DNA of 64,000 nt from Phytohabitans maris (GTDB taxonomy: Bacteria > Actinomycetota > Actinomycetes > Mycobacteriales > Micromonosporaceae): NCBI RefSeq assembly GCF_031085175.1, contig NZ_JAVHUY010000018.1, positions 1 to 64,000 of the forward strand, in the 5' to 3' direction. The notes below the pieces were generated by a model that was not told where the DNA came from, did no database searches, and saw only the letters and a list, made by a program, of their open reading frames with translations. Both the position numbers and the translations under genes were made by a program. The stretch's first letter is position 1. The number at the start of each line of letters is the position of its first letter. Below are positions 36,275-44,815 of this stretch, in pieces.

Positions 36275-36982
36275 CTATGCGATGCTGGTGTCCAGCGCTA
36301 CCTCGACCATTTCGGCGAAGGTGCGTTCGCGGTCCTCGGCGGTCGTACGTTCGCCGGTCTTGATGTGGTCGCTGACCGTCAGGACCGTCAGGGCCCTCGC
36401 CTTGAACCGCGCGGCGATCGTGTAGAGGGCGGCCGACTCCATCTCGACCGCGAGCACGCCGTAGTCGGCCAGGCGGTCGTACAGGTCGGGGCGGTCGGTG
36501 TAGAAGGCGTCGGTGGCGAGGATCGGGCCGACGTGCATCTGGATGCCGCGGCGCTCGGCCACCTCGACGGCGGTGCGTAGGAGTCCGAAGTCCGCGACCG
36601 GCGCGTAGTCGACGAGGCCGTCGAAGCGGGCACGGTTCATGTTCGAGTCGGTGGCCGAGCCGATGGCCGCGATCACGTCCCGCAGCTTGAGCGACTCGGT
36701 GAGAGCGCCGCACGACCCCACCCGGATGAGGGTGTTGACGCCGTAGTCGTTGATCAGCTCGTGCGCATAGATCGACGCGGACGGCATGCCCATGCCCGAG
36801 CCCTGGACCGACAGGCGGACCCCCTGGTAGGTCCCGGTGAAGCCGAACATGCCGCGGACCGTCGAGTAGCACTTGGCGTCCTCGAGGTAGTGCTCCGCGA
36901 TCCACTTGGCCCGCAGCGGATCCCCCGGCATCAGGACCCGCTCCGCGATCTCGCCCGGCTGGGCGCCGATGTGCGTACTCAT
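36275..36982 (-). CDS. deoD: purine nucleoside phosphorylase DeoD-type
   Basis: This 235-residue hexameric-type phosphorylase cleaves purine (deoxy)nucleosides with phosphate. Characteristic motifs are [14 protein letters not shown] near the N-terminus, [27 protein letters not shown] and the active-site VEMESAALY with the general-acid Asp in VSDH. ATG 36982 gives MSTHIGAQ, the usual family start. It belongs to nucleoside salvage and stands alone beside the tRNA-Ser gene. Confidence 0.93.
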   Translation of the reverse strand: MSTHIGAQPGEIAERVLMPGDPLRAKWIAEHYLEDAKCYSTVRGMFGFTGTYQGVRLSVQGSGMGMPSASIYAHELINDYGVNTLIRVGSCGALTESLKLRDVIAAIGSATDSNMNRARFDGLVDYAPVADFGLLRTAVEVAERRGIQMHVGPILATDAFYTDRPDLYDRLADYGVLAVEMESAALYTIAARFKARALTVLTVSDHIKTGERTTAEDRERTFAEMVEVALDTSIA

Positions 36983-37049
36983 GCCGCCGATCCTGCCAGG
37001 CGGCATGCCGCCCCAAGGCGGCCCCCACCGGTCAGGTACCCTTCTCGGC

Positions 37050-37136
37050 GGTGGTGTGTCCGAGTGGCCTAAGGAGCACGCCTCGAAAGCGTGTGAGGGT
37101 GCAAGCCCTCCGCGGGTTCAAATCCCGCCGCCACCG
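37050..37136 (+). tRNA. tRNA-Ser (CGA)
   Basis: The 87-nt gene has acceptor GGTGGTG/CGCCACC, anticodon CGA (37084-37086), a long variable arm (GAGGG...CCCTC) typical of tRNA-Ser, and a T arm with GGTTCAAATCC. CCA is not encoded. Its 3' 56 bases belong to a 59-bp sequence repeated at 39336, so it is the attachment site of a mobile element. Confidence 0.95.
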
Positions 37137-37139
37137 CTC
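37081..37139 (+). repeat. att site copy 1 (3' half of tRNA-Ser)
   Basis: 59 bp from the anticodon loop to 3 bp past the tRNA end match 39336-39394 with one mismatch (T to C in the anticodon stem). Such a duplication marks integrase-mediated insertion into a tRNA gene. Confidence 0.85.
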
Positions 37140-37153
37140 CTGAGCAGGCACGA

Positions 37154-37193
37154 ACGCCCGAGCCGTCGAGCGCGACGGAGTCGGGCGTTTTGC
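37154..37193 (+). terminator. terminator after tRNA-Ser
   Basis: ACGCCCGA and TCGGGCGT form the outer stem, with CCGTCG/CGACGG inside, followed by TTTTGCTTT. It is the best classical terminator in this part of the window and lies on the element side of the att repeat. Confidence 0.88.
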
Positions 37194-37308
37194 TTTCTAG
37201 TCTCATTTCGACTCAGTCGCGGTCGCCGTTGCGTGTCGCCCGACCCGCCCGAGTGCTTTCTTGATCTTGATTAGGGGATGTTAACGCAGGCCCCGGTAGG
37301 TGGGCAGG

Positions 37309-37397
37309 TCCTGTACAACATCACGGGTGGTCCTGTACAACGCGGACTGTTCCTGTACAACAGCTGTGGCACAATCGGCGGTAGGCAGGTTGTACAG
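37309..37397. promoter_or_regulatory. CTGTACAAC repeats (autoregulatory operator)
   Basis: TCCTGTACAAC occurs at 37309-37319, 37331-37341 and 37351-37361, spaced 22 and 20 bp. The inverted GTTGTACAG lies at 37389-37397. They end just before the ribosome site of the AlbA_2 gene. Spacing of two helical turns suggests cooperative binding of one regulator, perhaps the gene product. Confidence 0.7.
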
Positions 37398-37409
37398 AAG
37401 GAGGGATCA

Positions 37410-39203
37410 ATGATCCCCGCGGACATCCCAGCGCTGCTCGCAGAGCTTCGGCGGGTCGGCAACGATCACTTTCGCTGCGAGGTGAAGCGCTCGCAGGGTG
37501 GCCCGCCGGCCACGCTTTGGGAGTCGATCAGTGCCTTCGCCAACGCGCAGGGCGGATGCATCCTGCTCGGCATTGACGAGCGGTCCGGCTTCACCGTGGT
37601 GGGCGTCAACGACGCCGGCGCTATGGAGAGCCATCTGGGCGCCGTGTGTTCTGAGATGGAACCTACTGTGCGGGCCGAGATCTTCACGGCGACGGTCGAC
37701 GACAAGAACGTGGTTGCCTGCTATGTGCCGCCGACCCCTCGGGATCAGCGACCGTGTCACCGCAGGAGTCTCGGCCCGTGGGCGGGCTCGCGTATCCGGG
37801 TGGCGGACGGAGACCGGAAGCTCACCGACTACGAGGTCGCGATCCTGCTAGCGAATCGTACCGAACAGAAGTACGACGTCCGAGCCGTGCCTGGCAGCAG
37901 CTTCGCGGATCTGGATCAGAAGGCAGTCAGCCGATTTCTGGGCCGGATCCGCGAGACCAAGGGCGAGCTTTTCCGCAAGGTTGACGACGAGCGTGCGCTG
38001 ACCATGCTCAACGTTCTGACCGTGCACGACGGCGACCTCGTGCCGACCCTGGCCGGGCTACTTGCATTTGGGATCTACCCGCAGACCTTTGAGCCGCAGC
38101 TCAACCTTACGTTCGTAGCCTATTCCGGTACCGAGCCCGGCACTCTCGGCCCGGCGGGTGAGCGGTTTATCGAGAACCGATCGGTGGACGGCTCGATTCC
38201 CTTTATCGTGAACGAGTGCGTACGTGTCCTGAAGCGGAACATGAAGCGTCGCAGTATCGTCTCCGGCATTTTCCGCATCGATGAATGGGAGTATCCGGAA
38301 GAGGTCTTGCGGGAGGCGTTGGTCAACGCGCTGGTGCATCGCGACTACTCAGATTTCGCGCGCGGCATGCAGGTCCAGGTTGAGATGTATCCCGATCGGC
38401 TGGTTATTCGGAATCCCGGCGGACTGTATGGGCCAGTCGACGTTGGTGCCCTAGGCACGACCACGGTGACATCCTCCAGAAACAAGGCACTACTCAAGAT
38501 TCTTGAAGACACACCACACTTTGACGGCCACATGGTGTGCGAGAATCGCGGAAGCGGGATCACCCGAATCCGAATCGTTCTAACTGAGGCCGGTATGGAG
38601 CCTCCGGAGTTCATTGATGGGGTCTCCTCGTTCACTGTCGAGTTCCCCAACCACGCGCTGCTCGACCAGGACGCGATTGAATGGCTGCAATCCCTAGACA
38701 ATCGACCGTTGTCACGGTCTCAAATGACTGCGCTCGTCATGATGCGCAACGGTGCGGTACTGACTAACGGCACCTATCGCGCCTCCACCGGGGTCCAGGA
38801 CAGCCGAACCGTGAGTCGAGAGCTTCGCGATCTTGTCGAGCGCGGCTTGATCGAGCAACAGGGTACGCGTGGCACGACAACCTACCGGCATTCGGACGGC
38901 AGGACGTTCGAGCAGGAGGAGGATCTCTTTACGCTGACTCGTCTGGACGATCGCGACGCCGAGGGATCCGCTTCGACCGCCGACGCACCAACCACCGAGG
39001 AGCTTGTGCTGAGCGTTATGTCGAGGACCGAGCTGTCGCGTACGGACATCGAGCAGCAAACCGGTCTGAGAGGCCATCAGGTGCTGCGTGCGCTGCAGTC
39101 GTTGCGGGACCGCGGTCTTGTTCGGATGATCGGGCGGCCTCGATCGCGGAGCGCGCGGTACGTCGCGACTTCACCAGCCCCGGCACCAACGGAGCGCTCT
39201 TAA
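37410..39203 (+). CDS. AlbA_2 / HATPase_c_4 ATP-binding protein
   Basis: The roughly 597-residue protein has an N-terminal AlbA_2 (Schlafen-like) domain (about 10-130, with EVKRSQGGPP and SISAFANAQGGCILLGI). A central region leads to a GHKL ATPase (HATPase_c_4, about 290-410, with EALVNALVHRDYS and ENRGSGITRIR). Two C-terminal winged helices follow. Such proteins are accessory regulators or defence-related; the exact role is unknown. ATG 37410 has GAAGGAGGG at ideal spacing, better than the far upstream TTG/ATG. It is the only gene between the two att copies. Confidence 0.85.
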   Translation: MIPADIPALLAELRRVGNDHFRCEVKRSQGGPPATLWESISAFANAQGGCILLGIDERSGFTVVGVNDAGAMESHLGAVCSEMEPTVRAEIFTATVDDKNVVACYVPPTPRDQRPCHRRSLGPWAGSRIRVADGDRKLTDYEVAILLANRTEQKYDVRAVPGSSFADLDQKAVSRFLGRIRETKGELFRKVDDERALTMLNVLTVHDGDLVPTLAGLLAFGIYPQTFEPQLNLTFVAYSGTEPGTLGPAGERFIENRSVDGSIPFIVNECVRVLKRNMKRRSIVSGIFRIDEWEYPEEVLREALVNALVHRDYSDFARGMQVQVEMYPDRLVIRNPGGLYGPVDVGALGTTTVTSSRNKALLKILEDTPHFDGHMVCENRGSGITRIRIVLTEAGMEPPEFIDGVSSFTVEFPNHALLDQDAIEWLQSLDNRPLSRSQMTALVMMRNGAVLTNGTYRASTGVQDSRTVSRELRDLVERGLIEQQGTRGTTTYRHSDGRTFEQEEDLFTLTRLDDRDAEGSASTADAPTTEELVLSVMSRTELSRTDIEQQTGLRGHQVLRALQSLRDRGLVRMIGRPRSRSARYVATSPAPAPTERS

Positions 39204-39335
39204 GCGCTCACAGACAACGCTTCGTCGCAATTGTCGTCTCGTTCCTCTCCGTTCGCGAGTGGCCATGCGCGCCGGCCGCTTCGTGTAGGCGCCGCGGAGG
39301 ATGGTGTCGACCGTTGCTGAACAGACCAGGGCAGA

Positions 39336-39394
39336 CCTCGAAAGCGCGTGAGGGTGCAAGCCCTCCGCGGGTTCAAATCCCGCCGCCACCGCTC
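39336..39394 (+). repeat. att site copy 2
   Basis: The 59-bp partial tRNA-Ser copy starts at the anticodon loop; the 5' half of the tRNA is absent, so it is not a functional tRNA. It lies in a 260-bp gene-free gap. Confidence 0.85.
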
Positions 39395-39463
39395 TTGGCC
39401 GTTGACGCCCGGTAGATCCCATGAGCGCCGAGCGTTTGCCTGCGTCCTCCGACCCTGTCCGCG

Positions 39464-40261
39464 TCAAGTTTCGTTCAGGGACGGCATCACCAGCTCAGAC
39501 CAAGGCGCCTCGTCGTCACCTGTGATCAGCTGTACGCCGACGCTGCGGCAGAGTGCGAACCAGGCCGGGTCGACAACTCGGCTGACAAGCAGGACAGCGC
39601 TGGCAGGGCCGCGCAGGGCAGAAACACGGTGGCGGTACTCGAGCACTTGGCCGAGTCCGAGCCGCAGCTGACTGATGTCGTTTCCTGCGCTACAGCTCTT
39701 TACCTCGGCGATCATCTGCACACCCGCCGGGCTTTGCCAGGCGATGTCTACCGGCGGATCGACCAGCTCACCGGCAAATATCCCGTAGCGCTCCAGGTAT
39801 GCGATGAGCCGCCTACAGAGGGCGTCGTGTTCTCGTACGGCGGCTTCCTTCGCCTCCGGACTGGTTTCTTGCGTGGGTGGGTAGAGGCCCTCTGCCGGTT
39901 TGCCGCGATAGGAGCGATCGAAGCCTGGACCAGCCGACGATCCTGGTGCCCTCTCCACTGGTGCGGCGTCTCCCAAGAGCCGCCGACGGATCTGTGCGGC
40001 CTCGGCTCGCATCTCGGACGGACGGGCTTGGAAGTCGTTGAAGACCTCGCGGTCTAGCCGGTTGCCGTTGCTACTTTCGTTGACGATTTTCTATGTCTTG
40101 CGGGCAACTCCCACTAGGTTGCGAAAGTCGGGATGCCTGGGGTCGGTGTGTATGGCGGGGCTTTGCAGGATTGTCGAGAGTTCTGCGACTCTTGGATCGC
40201 CCGAGTCGAGTTGGCGCCATCCGTTGTCGACCACAAGTTCACACGCGAGAATGATCTCGTC
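39464..40261 (-). pseudogene. decayed ScoMcrA-like restriction gene with PD-(D/E)XK C-terminus
   Basis: The open 182-residue part (39464-40012) ends in a nuclease-like domain with VDIAW, IAEVKS and QLRLGLGQVLEYR, fitting PD-(D/E)XK. Upstream on the same strand (40091-40261) a segment with DEIILACELVVDNGW and ILQ...FRN..GVARKT closely resembles residues 101-157 of the intact HNH gene at 49428. Between them are a TAG (40091) and a frameshift before MRAEAAQ. The first about 100 codons are gone. I read it as the remnant of one gene. Confidence 0.7.
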
Positions 40262-41987
40262 TCTGACCGTCTTTGTTGATCTCAAGGCTTGGGATATACG
40301 CGACGTTGAGGCCCGAGGCGACGATTGGCCGACGGTCAACGATATCTTGAAGGCATCAATCGTGCCCGCTAATGTGCAGGTCATCGCGGACATGCATAAG
40401 AATCTGCCGGGATCATCGAAGGTTATCTGGATGATTGACGGCATGAACGAACTACGCAGCGAACTGAGCGCGAAGGTACTTGAAGCACTGACGAACGAAC
40501 TCCGAGGAACTGTGCGATCTCGGCTAATTGTCGCCGACAGATCGGATTCGCGGTATAAGGGCGCCGACTGGAGGGTCCGTCTTGTGAATCCGCTAGACTC
40601 TGCGGTCGTCGAGCAGCACGTTCCGATTGTTGAGCTGGTTACTGAGGAAGATAAGAGGCGTCGAGAACTGTTACGGAGCCCGTTCTTTCTTGATGTCGCG
40701 ATCACTAACGAAGGCCTCACTTGGAGGTCTAGTGTCCAAGCAATTCACGGCTTGTTCGCATCTAGGGTCAAGTTGAATGAGTTAGAGATCGACGTACTTT
40801 CGGCTTATGCGCTCTCGGTGTACGAGGCCAAGGCGGGCCTTGCATTTGAACTGGATGATATGGTTCGGGCAGTTGGCTCTCCGATCGCCAAGCGGCTCAT
40901 AGAGTCACGGCTTGTTCAACCCGTGACCGGAACGAAGGTTTCTTTTTACCACCAGCTCCTCCATGATTACCTATCTAGCCGCAGTGTCGCGCAGCGGCCG
41001 GAGACTTGGGTTCCACGGTACTTCGATGCGCTCAGCTTCGATGCCAACACCTACGAATCTGTCTTTATGGTGCTGGACCAACTCGGTTCAGAAGACGCAT
41101 TCGCTAGGTACATCACTGCGCTTTATGACTGGAACTGGTTCGCAACCATTCGATGTGTCGAGCGTGCGCTGAGCGACGGCTGGGCCGTGCCCCACCACCT
41201 CAAGCTTATGCTATCTGCCATGCTGTGCGAAAAAAGGTTCGATCCTGTTGCGGGATCGCGTGCTAGAGCAGATAGCTGGAGTTCAAAGCTTGATGCGGTC
41301 ACAGGTTTTGGATTCGCGCGGGTCACGACCATACCGGGCCTGGTGGCAGAGGTTGAGCAGTTCAGAAAGGGTTCGGAGCCCTCGTGGTTTCAGGACTGGT
41401 ACAAGCTGTTCGCGCTGATCGGCACGCCAAGTCACGTTCCATCCGAAAACGAAATCGCACTGCTGGCAAGCCCTAATCCCTTCATTGGCTGGATCGCTGC
41501 GCAGGTGACGCGGCATTGTAATCTGACTGACGAAGGTGCTCGTCAGATCCGTGCGATATATTCGGGGGCTCGCCACGCCACGGACGACGTCTCCTGTTCG
41601 ATCAGATGGAGGGCCGTACATGCCGTCGGGCGAAACCCGTCGTCTGATAATGCCCGAATGCTTTTGTCTGCCATTGACGGCGATTCGTATTCCTGGGTAA
41701 AGTACGGTGCTGTTAGGTCTCTTCTAGAAATGGCCGCGATCTCGGAGGAGGCGGATTCTCTAAAGTTTCTGTCAGAGGTGGGCGCTAGACTGTCGAAGCT
41801 ACCTCAAGAGGCGCTCGCGCAGGTGGCTTGGGCAACCCGCTACGAAGGTACGACGGCCGGATGGGCTAGCCGGGCCTTGCCGTTGCTTGAGGCAGCTTAC
41901 GAACTCCAAGAGACCGACAAGGAAAGGGAGCAGTGGCAGAACCGAATGGAGGCTTTCAAGGCGTGGGCAGCTCGGGAGACGTCGTGA
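40262..41987 (+). pseudogene. STAND/NACHT-like NTPase lacking its N-terminus
   Basis: About 575 residues follow the junction near 40262. VIWMIDGMNEL is a NACHT-type Walker B, followed by RLIVADRSDSRY and winged-helix and repeat-like regions typical of STAND sensors. No Walker A P-loop or effector domain is present. The frame upstream of 40262 is antisense to the ScoMcrA-like remnant, so it is not its natural N-terminus. GC content is visibly lower than around it. Its stop overlaps the cytidine deaminase start. Confidence 0.65.
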
Positions 41988-42373
41988 CAGATGACGCGTC
42001 TGTTCTTGAACTAGTGCGTGCCGCGTGGCGAGTTAGGGAAAATGCTCGCATTCTGGGTAAAACGCAGGTCGGTGCGGCGGTGCTAGCTAGCGATGGAAAA
42101 ATGTACCTGGGTTGTAATGTCGAGCACAAGTTTCGTTCTCACGACGTTCATGCAGAGGTGAATGCGCTGACCTCTATGGTCGCAGCGGGTCAATCGTTGG
42201 CCCTCGCCGTGGCCATTGCGAGCAAACGCGATCACTTTACACCCTGTGGTGCGTGCATGGACTGGATCTTCGAACTTGGCGGCCCGAGCTGTCGCGTTTA
42301 CATCTCGAACAGCGAAGATGCCATTGCGTTTGAACACCTGGCAGCGGCCTTGATGCCGTTCTACCCCCATTGA
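41984..42373 (+). CDS. cytidine deaminase-like protein
   Basis: This 129-residue protein has the CDA zinc motifs HAE (His56, Glu58) and PCGAC (Cys88, Cys91), and the preceding GCNVEHK segment resembles the substrate loop of cytidine deaminases. It probably deaminates cytidine or a related nucleotide. GTG 41984 overlaps the STAND gene stop (GTGA), implying the two were one functional unit. The location in a defence-like cargo suggests a role other than housekeeping salvage (inference). Confidence 0.8.
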   Translation: MTDDASVLELVRAAWRVRENARILGKTQVGAAVLASDGKMYLGCNVEHKFRSHDVHAEVNALTSMVAAGQSLALAVAIASKRDHFTPCGACMDWIFELGGPSCRVYISNSEDAIAFEHLAAALMPFYPH

Positions 42374-42554
42374 TCTTAGTTAGCCCGACACAGAGGTGCG
42401 AAGCCAGCGCCCACATGATGCTGGCCCGGCAAAGTCTTTGGGAACGGTCGCTGATAACGGTTTCAAGAATCGGTCCTGACCGCCTGGTAGCAGCGAATAG
42501 CTGGGGGTTGGTCTCGGCGCCGCGGGTTTCCGTCGGCGGACCGGACATGCGCAA

Positions 42555-42591
42555 GTGGGCGCCTCTCGCATGACTGCGAGCAGGCGCCCAC
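42555..42591. terminator. bidirectional hairpin terminator
   Basis: GTGGGCGCCT-CTCGCA pairs with TGCGAG-(C)-AGGCGCCCAC, 16 bp with one bulge. It lies 12 bp beyond the stop of the minus-strand gene at 42603 and downstream of the cytidine deaminase. Confidence 0.8.
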
Positions 42592-42602
42592 TGGATGTAG
42601 TG

Positions 42603-44108
42603 CTATGCCACTGCCGCGGTGCCGGCGTCTGGTTCGTCTCCGCCTTGGCGGAGTTCGTCGAGCACCGCCTTATCCGCTTTCAGTTTCGATGCGGAGTCTT
42701 TCCGGCGCGCGTCTACGACGATCGGGATGACCTCGATGCCCTTGTCCCTGGCGACCAGCTTCGCTGCCCTCTCGACCATCTCTGCGTTCTCGGCGCTCAT
42801 CTCCTCGTCGGTGTACCCGATCGCAACGAAGAAGGCGACCTTGACCTCCTCGGAGATCGCGTACTGGGGCGTCTGCTCCAACAGGCCATGCCAGAACTTG
42901 GTGTTGTTCATGAGTTTGATCTCGACGACCGCACGGGCCGACCAGCCCTGGGAGAACTTGAAGTCGACCGGGCCGCGGCCCGCGTTCGCCTCGCCCGAGA
43001 TGTCAATCTCGTTGGCGCGGCAGTAGTGGGTGGCGCTGCTGCGGAAGAGCAGCTGCACCTTCCGCTCCGGCAGCGCGATGTTGCGGTACCAGAGCATCTG
43101 CCAGTCACCCTGGTGCTCGATGCCGTGTTGGAACGCCGCTAGGACCGCCTTGACGAACGTCGGGAACTCGGCCGGCTCCGTGGCGACGAAGGCCAGCGGC
43201 GACCGCGTGGCCATCTCCCCACCCAGCTCCCACCAGCGGATGCGCATCTTCGGGTCGGTGTCGACCGGGTACGGGCGGTGCTCCTGCTCTTCTTCCTTCA
43301 GCAGGTACTTGGCCACGATGTCCGGGTTCTGCCGAGCCATCTTCGCCTTCTGCCGGCGGTCGACGTTCTGTGCCAGGTCGAAGTTGAAGTCGCCGCGCAG
43401 GTCGGCGGCGTGGTTCGCCCAGGCGTAGGTCCAGAAGGCGTTGGCGGTGACCACCGGGATGTCCTTGAGGAACCGGTAGGGCACCAGCAGCACCGGCTGT
43501 CGCTTGCCTACGAAGGGGTTGACTGGAAGCTCCGTGTCGCGTTCCTGCCAGCGTGCGTACTCCTCGCTCCAGTACGCGTTCCGGACCCGGAAGGTCTCCA
43601 TCGGCACGCCGTGCCGGCGGCAGACCTCCTGGGTGTACTCGATGAAGTAGCTCTTCAGGATGTTGCACACGGCGTCGCTGATCCGGTCGAGCCCCATCCC
43701 GCCCTGGAACAGGGCAAGCATCTCCATGTGCTCCAGGTTGTCCATACCGAGGCCGAGCGCGGTGCGGACGCCCTCGAGCATGCCCTCCTGGAGGCCGCGG
43801 CCGGTGCCCGAGCCCATGGGCGACGTCTCCGCCACCCCGAGGCAGAACTCCGGCGGTTCAGGGAACATCAGCAGCCGCGAGGCCTTCAGCCACGCGGGAT
43901 GCTGCTCGTTGCCGCCGGAGTCGCGGACGAGGCCGAAGACCATCCCGAAGAAGTCGAGGATGTGGTCGTGCGCCGTGCGCCACCGTTCAGACTTCTCGGG
44001 GTAGATCAGGAAGGGGTCGACGCACAGGTTGGTGTCCGCCAAGAGCAGCGGGTCGAACCAGTCGTCGTCCGAGGTGCGTTCAATCGCGTACAGCTCGCTG
44101 AAGTGCAC
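42603..44108 (-). CDS. predicted PD-(D/E)XK nuclease-like protein
   Basis: I do not recognise this 501-residue family with certainty. Near the C-terminus GPVDFKFS and AVVEIKLMNN (about residues 405-435) give the D...ExK pattern of PD-(D/E)XK nucleases. The N-terminus has LLLADTNLCVDPFLIYP. There are no membrane segments. GTG 44108 is chosen because AAGGAGA precedes it by 8 nt; the ATG six codons upstream lacks a ribosome site. It stands alone with its own terminator, in the cargo of a mobile element. A DNA-restriction role is inference. Confidence 0.65.
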   Translation of the reverse strand: MHFSELYAIERTSDDDWFDPLLLADTNLCVDPFLIYPEKSERWRTAHDHILDFFGMVFGLVRDSGGNEQHPAWLKASRLLMFPEPPEFCLGVAETSPMGSGTGRGLQEGMLEGVRTALGLGMDNLEHMEMLALFQGGMGLDRISDAVCNILKSYFIEYTQEVCRRHGVPMETFRVRNAYWSEEYARWQERDTELPVNPFVGKRQPVLLVPYRFLKDIPVVTANAFWTYAWANHAADLRGDFNFDLAQNVDRRQKAKMARQNPDIVAKYLLKEEEQEHRPYPVDTDPKMRIRWWELGGEMATRSPLAFVATEPAEFPTFVKAVLAAFQHGIEHQGDWQMLWYRNIALPERKVQLLFRSSATHYCRANEIDISGEANAGRGPVDFKFSQGWSARAVVEIKLMNNTKFWHGLLEQTPQYAISEEVKVAFFVAIGYTDEEMSAENAEMVERAAKLVARDKGIEVIPIVVDARRKDSASKLKADKAVLDELRQGGDEPDAGTAAVA

Positions 44109-44815
44109 GGTGGATCTCTCCTTCATGGGCGCGGAGCGTGTGTCGCTCCTCGCGGCGTTGCGCCCGCCCATGAGGCAACTCACGGACCCCAAAATGCTGC
44201 GGGGCACGTGTGATCCCTGTAAGGTTCGCTGTGCGACCTAGCCAATCGCAGCGAGACCCCGGGCGGGATGTCGACCTCGGCATCCTGTAGCCGGGGTTTT
44301 CGCGTGCCAGCGTAGCAGACGGTAGTCGCCCGCCGTGCATACCAACGTGACGAGTCTGAATGTGCCGCACGTCACCTCGCGCGTTTAAACGGCCTCTATT
44401 CAGCGCCAATACCCCTCCTGTGGACAACGTACAAGTTGTCGTACCCCCGCTGTATGATGCCGAGCTTTCACCGCCGTAAGTTACGCAGAGTAGTTGCACT
44501 TAGGGGTCGCGCGAACAACCCGCCACCAAGTGGGATAGCGAACCTTAAGGTTCACGATGTAACTCTCCGTTATCCACGCGGCATCCGCCCGAGTTCTGAC
44601 CGTCACCGGCTATCCACAGCGTCGGCGCCGTCCTCCACATCCTGTGCACAGGGAGGAAGCCGCGGACGCGTTGAATACGCGACGCGGCCGACCGAAGCCA
44701 GCCGGGGCCGTTCGGCGTGGCGCGGTTCCGGGAACGGCCACAATCCATCTCGGCGGCCCCGCGCTTGGATGGACTCAGGCGAGTGCGAGACCCGGCCGGC
44801 GCAACCGACCGTCGC
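44109..44815. other. gene-free gap with DnaA-box-like sites and an inverted repeat
   Basis: No convincing gene is present in about 700 bp. TGTGGACAA (44419-44427) is a perfect inverted DnaA box; TTATCCACG (44570-44578) and CTATCCACA (44610-44618) are near matches. GACAAC-N6-GTTGTC (44423-44440) is an inverted repeat. Composition differs from flanking genes. It could be an upstream control region or a remnant origin; it is not enough to call an origin. Confidence 0.45.

Noticed and set aside
37081-39394. Second functional tRNA-Ser at 39336
   Set aside because: The 5' half (acceptor, D arm and anticodon stem 5' side) is absent, so it is only an att copy.
40038-40261. Using TTG 40038 as the start of the NACHT-like gene
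   Set aside because: This stretch is antisense to a clear remnant of the ScoMcrA-like family, so the encoded residues are a by-product of the junction.
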